Positions 6,654 to 9,419 of a stretch of 9,419 nucleotides of DNA are shown in pieces (the first letter of the stretch is position 1; the number at the start of each line of letters is the position of its first letter). Both the position numbers and the translations under genes were made by a program. This stretch comes from Bacillota bacterium (GTDB lineage: Bacteria > Armatimonadota > Hebobacteria > Hebobacterales > Hebobacteraceae), in NCBI GenBank assembly GCA_030597345.1, contig JAUVSA010000062.1, forward strand, positions 1 through 9,419, given 5' to 3'. The notes beneath the pieces were generated by a model. The model was given only the letters and a program-made list of their open reading frames with translations, did no database searches and was not told the origin of the DNA.

Positions 6654-8198
6654 ATGGCCGGCAGCAAGGAAGAGAGGATCACCCGGAGGGAACTGCTGAA
6701 GAGCGGGGCCGCGGTTGCCCTCGGCCTTGCAGGCCTGGTGGCGGATACCGGCCCGGCCGGCGGCGCCCACGGGCAGAAAGAGAGACGCGCGGTGAGCTCC
6801 AAGGACAGTACCGGCGGCAAGCCCAACTTCGTGTTCATTCTTCTCGATGACCTCGGCTGGAGGGACCTCGGCTGCTATGGCAGCGAGTTCTATGAGACCC
6901 CTAACCTCGACAGGCTGGCCGCCGAGGGCATGCGCTTCACCGACGCCTATGCCGCGTGTCCCGTATGCTCGCCAACCCGCGCAAGCATCATGAGCGGCAA
7001 GTACCCGGCGACGGTGGGGGTGACGGACTGGATCGGAGCGCACACGAAGGGCAAGCTCATCGATGCGCCCTATGTCGATCACCTTCCGCTGGAGGAGAAG
7101 AGCCTTGCCAGGGCACTGAAGGAGGGGGGATACGCCACCTGGCACGTCGGCAAATGGCACCTCGGTAACAGACCGTACTACCCTGAGAATCACGGCTTCG
7201 ACGTCAACGTCGGCGGCTGCAGGTGGGGCTATCCCCCCAATGGCTACTTCAGCCCCTGGAGGATCGAGACCCTGGAAGATGGCCCGGAGGGGGAGTACCT
7301 GACGGACCGTCTGACCGAGGAGGCGATCCAGCTCATCCGCGGCAGCGACGCGCCGTTCTTCCTGCACCTGTGCTACTACGCCGTGCACACTCCCATCCAG
7401 GGCAAGCCCGAGTATGTCGAGCGATTCGCGGGCAAGGCCGCCGAGATGGGGCTGGACAAGCTCGAGACATTCGCGGAAGGGCCCTTCTTCCCGTGCGAGC
7501 ACAAGAAGGACCGCCGTATCAGTCGCCGCCTGATCCAATCGGATCCAGCGTACGCCGCGATGGTGCAGAGCGTGGACGAGAACGTGGGCCGCTTGCTGCA
7601 GGCAATCAGCGATGCCGGGCAGGCCGACAACACGGTGGTGGTCTTCACCTCCGACAACGGCGGCCTGGCGACTGCGGAGGGTTCGCCAACCTCCAACCGC
7701 CCGCTCTCCGAAGGAAAGGGATGGATGTACGAAGGCGGCACCCGCGAGCCGCTGATGGTGAAATGGCCGGGCGTGACGACCCCGGGAAGTGTCTGCCCCG
7801 TCCCTGTCACCAGCCCGGATTTCTATCCTACAATGCTGGAGGCGGCCGGCCTGGATCCCATCCCGGAGCAGCACTGCGACGGCGTCAGCCTCGTGCCCCT
7901 GCTGAAGGGAGGCGACCAACTGGACCGCGAGGCCATCTACTGGCATTACCCCCACTACGGCAACCAAGGTGGAACACCGGGCTCGTCCCTGCGAGCCGGG
8001 GATTACAAGCTGATCGAGTTCTTCGAGGACGGGAGGCTGGAGCTCTACAATCTGAGAGACGACATCGGCGAAGAGCGCGACCTGGCGGCGGCGGAGCCGG
8101 CGCTCGTGCGGAAGCTCCACAAGATGCTCGTTTCGTGGCGCACGGAGGTCGAGGCCAAGATACCGGAGCCCAACCCGGACTACGTCCCCTGGCGATAG
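6654..8198 (+). CDS. Type I (formylglycine-dependent) sulfatase with Tat signal
   Basis: This 514-residue arylsulfatase-superfamily (alkaline phosphatase fold) enzyme hydrolyses sulfate esters, here probably on a polysaccharide. A Tat signal is visible: TRRELLK (10-16) followed by a hydrophobic stretch to about residue 30, so it is exported folded. The catalytic motif is CSPTR (105-109), in which C105 should be converted to formylglycine; the Cys form can be matured by FGE or by an anaerobic radical-SAM enzyme, neither of which is in the window. Metal and substrate residues are D65 and D66 (LLDDLG), K167 and H169 (GKWHLG), H245 (AVHTP), D333 and N334 (TSDNGG) and K355 (GKGWMYEGG). The C-terminal subdomain ends with the usual ELYNLRDD pattern (463-470). 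The start has AGGGGG at 6640-6645. The stop is TAG. The second UroD-like gene follows after 123 bases. It is complete and apparently active; the sulfated substrate cannot be told from sequence. Confidence 0.95.
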   Translation: MAGSKEERITRRELLKSGAAVALGLAGLVADTGPAGGAHGQKERRAVSSKDSTGGKPNFVFILLDDLGWRDLGCYGSEFYETPNLDRLAAEGMRFTDAYAACPVCSPTRASIMSGKYPATVGVTDWIGAHTKGKLIDAPYVDHLPLEEKSLARALKEGGYATWHVGKWHLGNRPYYPENHGFDVNVGGCRWGYPPNGYFSPWRIETLEDGPEGEYLTDRLTEEAIQLIRGSDAPFFLHLCYYAVHTPIQGKPEYVERFAGKAAEMGLDKLETFAEGPFFPCEHKKDRRISRRLIQSDPAYAAMVQSVDENVGRLLQAISDAGQADNTVVVFTSDNGGLATAEGSPTSNRPLSEGKGWMYEGGTREPLMVKWPGVTTPGSVCPVPVTSPDFYPTMLEAAGLDPIPEQHCDGVSLVPLLKGGDQLDREAIYWHYPHYGNQGGTPGSSLRAGDYKLIEFFEDGRLELYNLRDDIGEERDLAAAEPALVRKLHKMLVSWRTEVEAKIPEPNPDYVPWR

Positions 8199-8309
8199 CA
8201 CGGGCCTGAAACCGCGTGCAGCGGCCGCGCGCCCATGAGATACCGTGCCGCGGTCGAGCCGCCCTGAGACCAGCCGGAGTGAGCACATGCGTTGGAATCT
8301 CCACCCACC

Positions 8310-8315
8310 GGAGGA
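8310..8315 (+). promoter_or_regulatory. Shine-Dalgarno site choosing the GTG start of the second UroD-like gene
   Basis: GGAGGA lies six bases before GTG 8322. This decides for GTG 8322 over an in-frame TTG at 8292, which would place the site inside the coding sequence. Confidence 0.7.
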
Positions 8316-8321
8316 ACGATC

Positions 8322-9338
8322 GTGACATCACGTGAGCGAGTATTGGCGGCGCTGCGGCTGGAGAAGCCCGACAGGGTCCCCTATGTCGAGATCGGGGTGG
8401 ACCCGGCAGTAGCCAACCAGCTCATGGGCCGGACACCTGAGGCCGGGGCGCCGCCCATTCTCATCGAGGCGAACCAGCGCAGCATTGAGGAGGAGAAGGC
8501 CCTGGCGCGGGCGATGCGCAAAGACAACATCGTCTATGTGCTGCGCGCGCCCGTGTTCGCCGAGCGCGTCGCCGGCGTGGACGGCCGGCTGTTCTACGGG
8601 GAGGGGCAGATCCGCTCGCGGGCGGACCTGGACAAGCTGGTGCTCCCGGACCCCCACTCCGATGAGCTGTATCAAGAGCTCGAGGCGTTCGTCGCCGGCA
8701 AGGAGGACTTCGCGCTCTTCCTGGCCACGCGCGTCGGCGTGTTCGCGGCTATGCTGAGCATGGGCCTGGAGCACTTCTTCGTCGCGCTCTATGACGACCG
8801 AGCTCTCGTCGAGGAGTTGATGGATAGGTACACCGACTGGACCGTTGCCGTTGCCGAGCGTGTCTGCGCGATGGGTATCGACGTCTTCCTGACGACGGAT
8901 GACCTCGCGTGGAAGCAGGCGCCGATGGTATCTCCGGCGCTGTTCCGAGAGCTGATGATGCCCCGGTTCCGGCGCGTCGCAGAGAAGGTCACGAAGCCAT
9001 GGATCGTGCACAGTGATGGGAACATAGTGCCCCTTATCGAGGACCTGTTGTCTCTCGGCATCTCAGGACTCCATGCCCTGGAGCCCGAAGCGCTCGACAT
9101 CCGAGAGGTGAAGGGGAAGTGGGGAGGCCGCATCTGCCTGATCGGCAATGTGAGTCTGGTTACACTCGGGCGGGGAACTCCGGAGCAGGTGGCGGCTGAG
9201 GCGAAGGGCCTGATTCGGGACCTGGGCGAGAACGGGGGCTACATGCTGTCGAGCTCCAACAGCATTGCCTCCTATCTGCCTGTGGAGAACGTTTTGGCGC
9301 TGTCACGGGCAGCCCATGCTGGCGACGACATGTGCTAG
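8322..9338 (+). CDS. Uroporphyrinogen decarboxylase-family protein (second copy)
   Basis: This 338-residue protein begins TSRERVLAALRLEKPDRVPY (2-21), the typical start of the non-haem UroD-like/methyltransferase branch. Further landmarks are TTDDLAWKQAPMVSP (191-205), WIVHSDGNIVPLIEDLLSLG (227-246), ALEPEALDI (252-260), LIGNVS (273-278) and GGYMLSSSNSI (305-315). Compared with MtaA/MtbA methyltransferases, the zinc-ligand pair His-x-Cys reads H230-S-D232, and the distal Cys position appears to be N313, so His is kept but both Cys are lost. The Arg-rich N-terminal motif of haem UroD is absent. A methyl-transfer or decarboxylation role is possible but unproven. The start is GTG 8322 on ribosome-site evidence; the stop is TAG. 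It lies 123 bases after the sulfatase on the same strand, possibly in one operon. It is a distant relative of the protein at 4078-5214, sharing the DDLA...SP and SDG motifs but little else, so this is not a recent duplication. No export signal is seen. Confidence 0.9.
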   Translation: MTSRERVLAALRLEKPDRVPYVEIGVDPAVANQLMGRTPEAGAPPILIEANQRSIEEEKALARAMRKDNIVYVLRAPVFAERVAGVDGRLFYGEGQIRSRADLDKLVLPDPHSDELYQELEAFVAGKEDFALFLATRVGVFAAMLSMGLEHFFVALYDDRALVEELMDRYTDWTVAVAERVCAMGIDVFLTTDDLAWKQAPMVSPALFRELMMPRFRRVAEKVTKPWIVHSDGNIVPLIEDLLSLGISGLHALEPEALDIREVKGKWGGRICLIGNVSLVTLGRGTPEQVAAEAKGLIRDLGENGGYMLSSSNSIASYLPVENVLALSRAAHAGDDMC

Positions 9339-9377
9339 CGGAGTGAGGCCGGAAGGGGCGAGTTGAGGGACCGCGGT

Positions 9378-9397
9378 CGCACTCCCGTGGGAGTGCG
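9378..9397 (+). terminator. Hairpin after the second UroD-like gene, terminator-like but without U-tract
   Basis: CGCACTCCC-GT-GGGAGTGCG forms a perfect 9-bp stem, 39 bases after the stop codon. No T-run follows, so it is not a standard intrinsic terminator; it could be a 3'-end stabiliser or an operator for a downstream gene. Confidence 0.35.
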
Positions 9398-9412
9398 CCA
9401 ATGGAACAGGGC

Positions 9413-9418
9413 AGGAGG
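9413..9418 (+). promoter_or_regulatory. Possible Shine-Dalgarno site of a gene beyond the right edge
   Basis: AGGAGG sits at the very end of the window on the plus strand. A start codon could follow a few bases outside; this cannot be confirmed here. Confidence 0.25.
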
Positions 9419-9419
9419 C

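Noticed and set aside
8198..8248. GCACGG...CCGTGC arms between sulfatase and second UroD-like gene
   Set aside because: The 6-bp arms are separated by 39 bases of GC-rich sequence, so they are weak and likely due to chance.
6582..8288. Long minus-strand open frame opposite the sulfatase
   Set aside because: It is a GC-rich shadow of a clearly functional gene, with no recognisable domain or ribosome site.

Overview
This is a GC-rich bacterial window with seven gene-sized units, all good coding sequence by frame length and Shine-Dalgarno placement. It has no RNA genes, transposase or CRISPR array. Sulfatase, GH43, six-hairpin glycosidase, a UroD-like protein pair and a divergent aldo/keto reductase together suggest a polysaccharide-degrading member of a phylum such as Planctomycetota, Armatimonadota, Lentisphaerota or Hydrogenedentota, possibly from a metagenome assembly. 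The phylum is inferred from gene content only.

Layout, left to right. (1) A leftward pair: an aldo/keto-reductase-fold protein (489-1460) and, 37 bases downstream, a cysteine-containing putative Fe-S protein that runs off the left edge (1-451). (2) A 203-base divergent promoter region (1461-1663) with three copies of TATCTGC. (3) A rightward pair: a six-hairpin glycosidase-like protein (1664-4024), interrupted by one in-frame TAG at 1946-1948, and a UroD-family protein (4078-5214). (4) A convergent intergenic region (5215-5487) containing nested, mutually exclusive palindromes at 5278-5422. (5) A leftward GH43 subfamily 24-like exo-beta-1,3-galactanase (5488-6426). (6) A second divergent promoter region (6427-6653). 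(7) A rightward Tat-exported type I sulfatase (6654-8198) followed by a second UroD-family protein (8322-9338), then a short hairpin and a possible ribosome binding site for a gene beyond the right edge.

Taken together this looks like a carbohydrate-utilisation locus for a sulfated, galactan-like glycan. The sulfatase has the only export signal, so desulfation probably happens outside the cytoplasm. The two glycosidase-type proteins have no visible signal peptide and may act on imported oligosaccharides. The UroD-like proteins lack the usual His/Cys/Cys zinc site of corrinoid methyltransferases, and the reductase-fold protein lacks three of the four catalytic residues of its family. Their roles are therefore open. 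The most noteworthy signals are the single amber codon in an otherwise intact 786-codon frame, the nested palindrome, and the set of proteins that keep a metabolic fold but have altered active sites.
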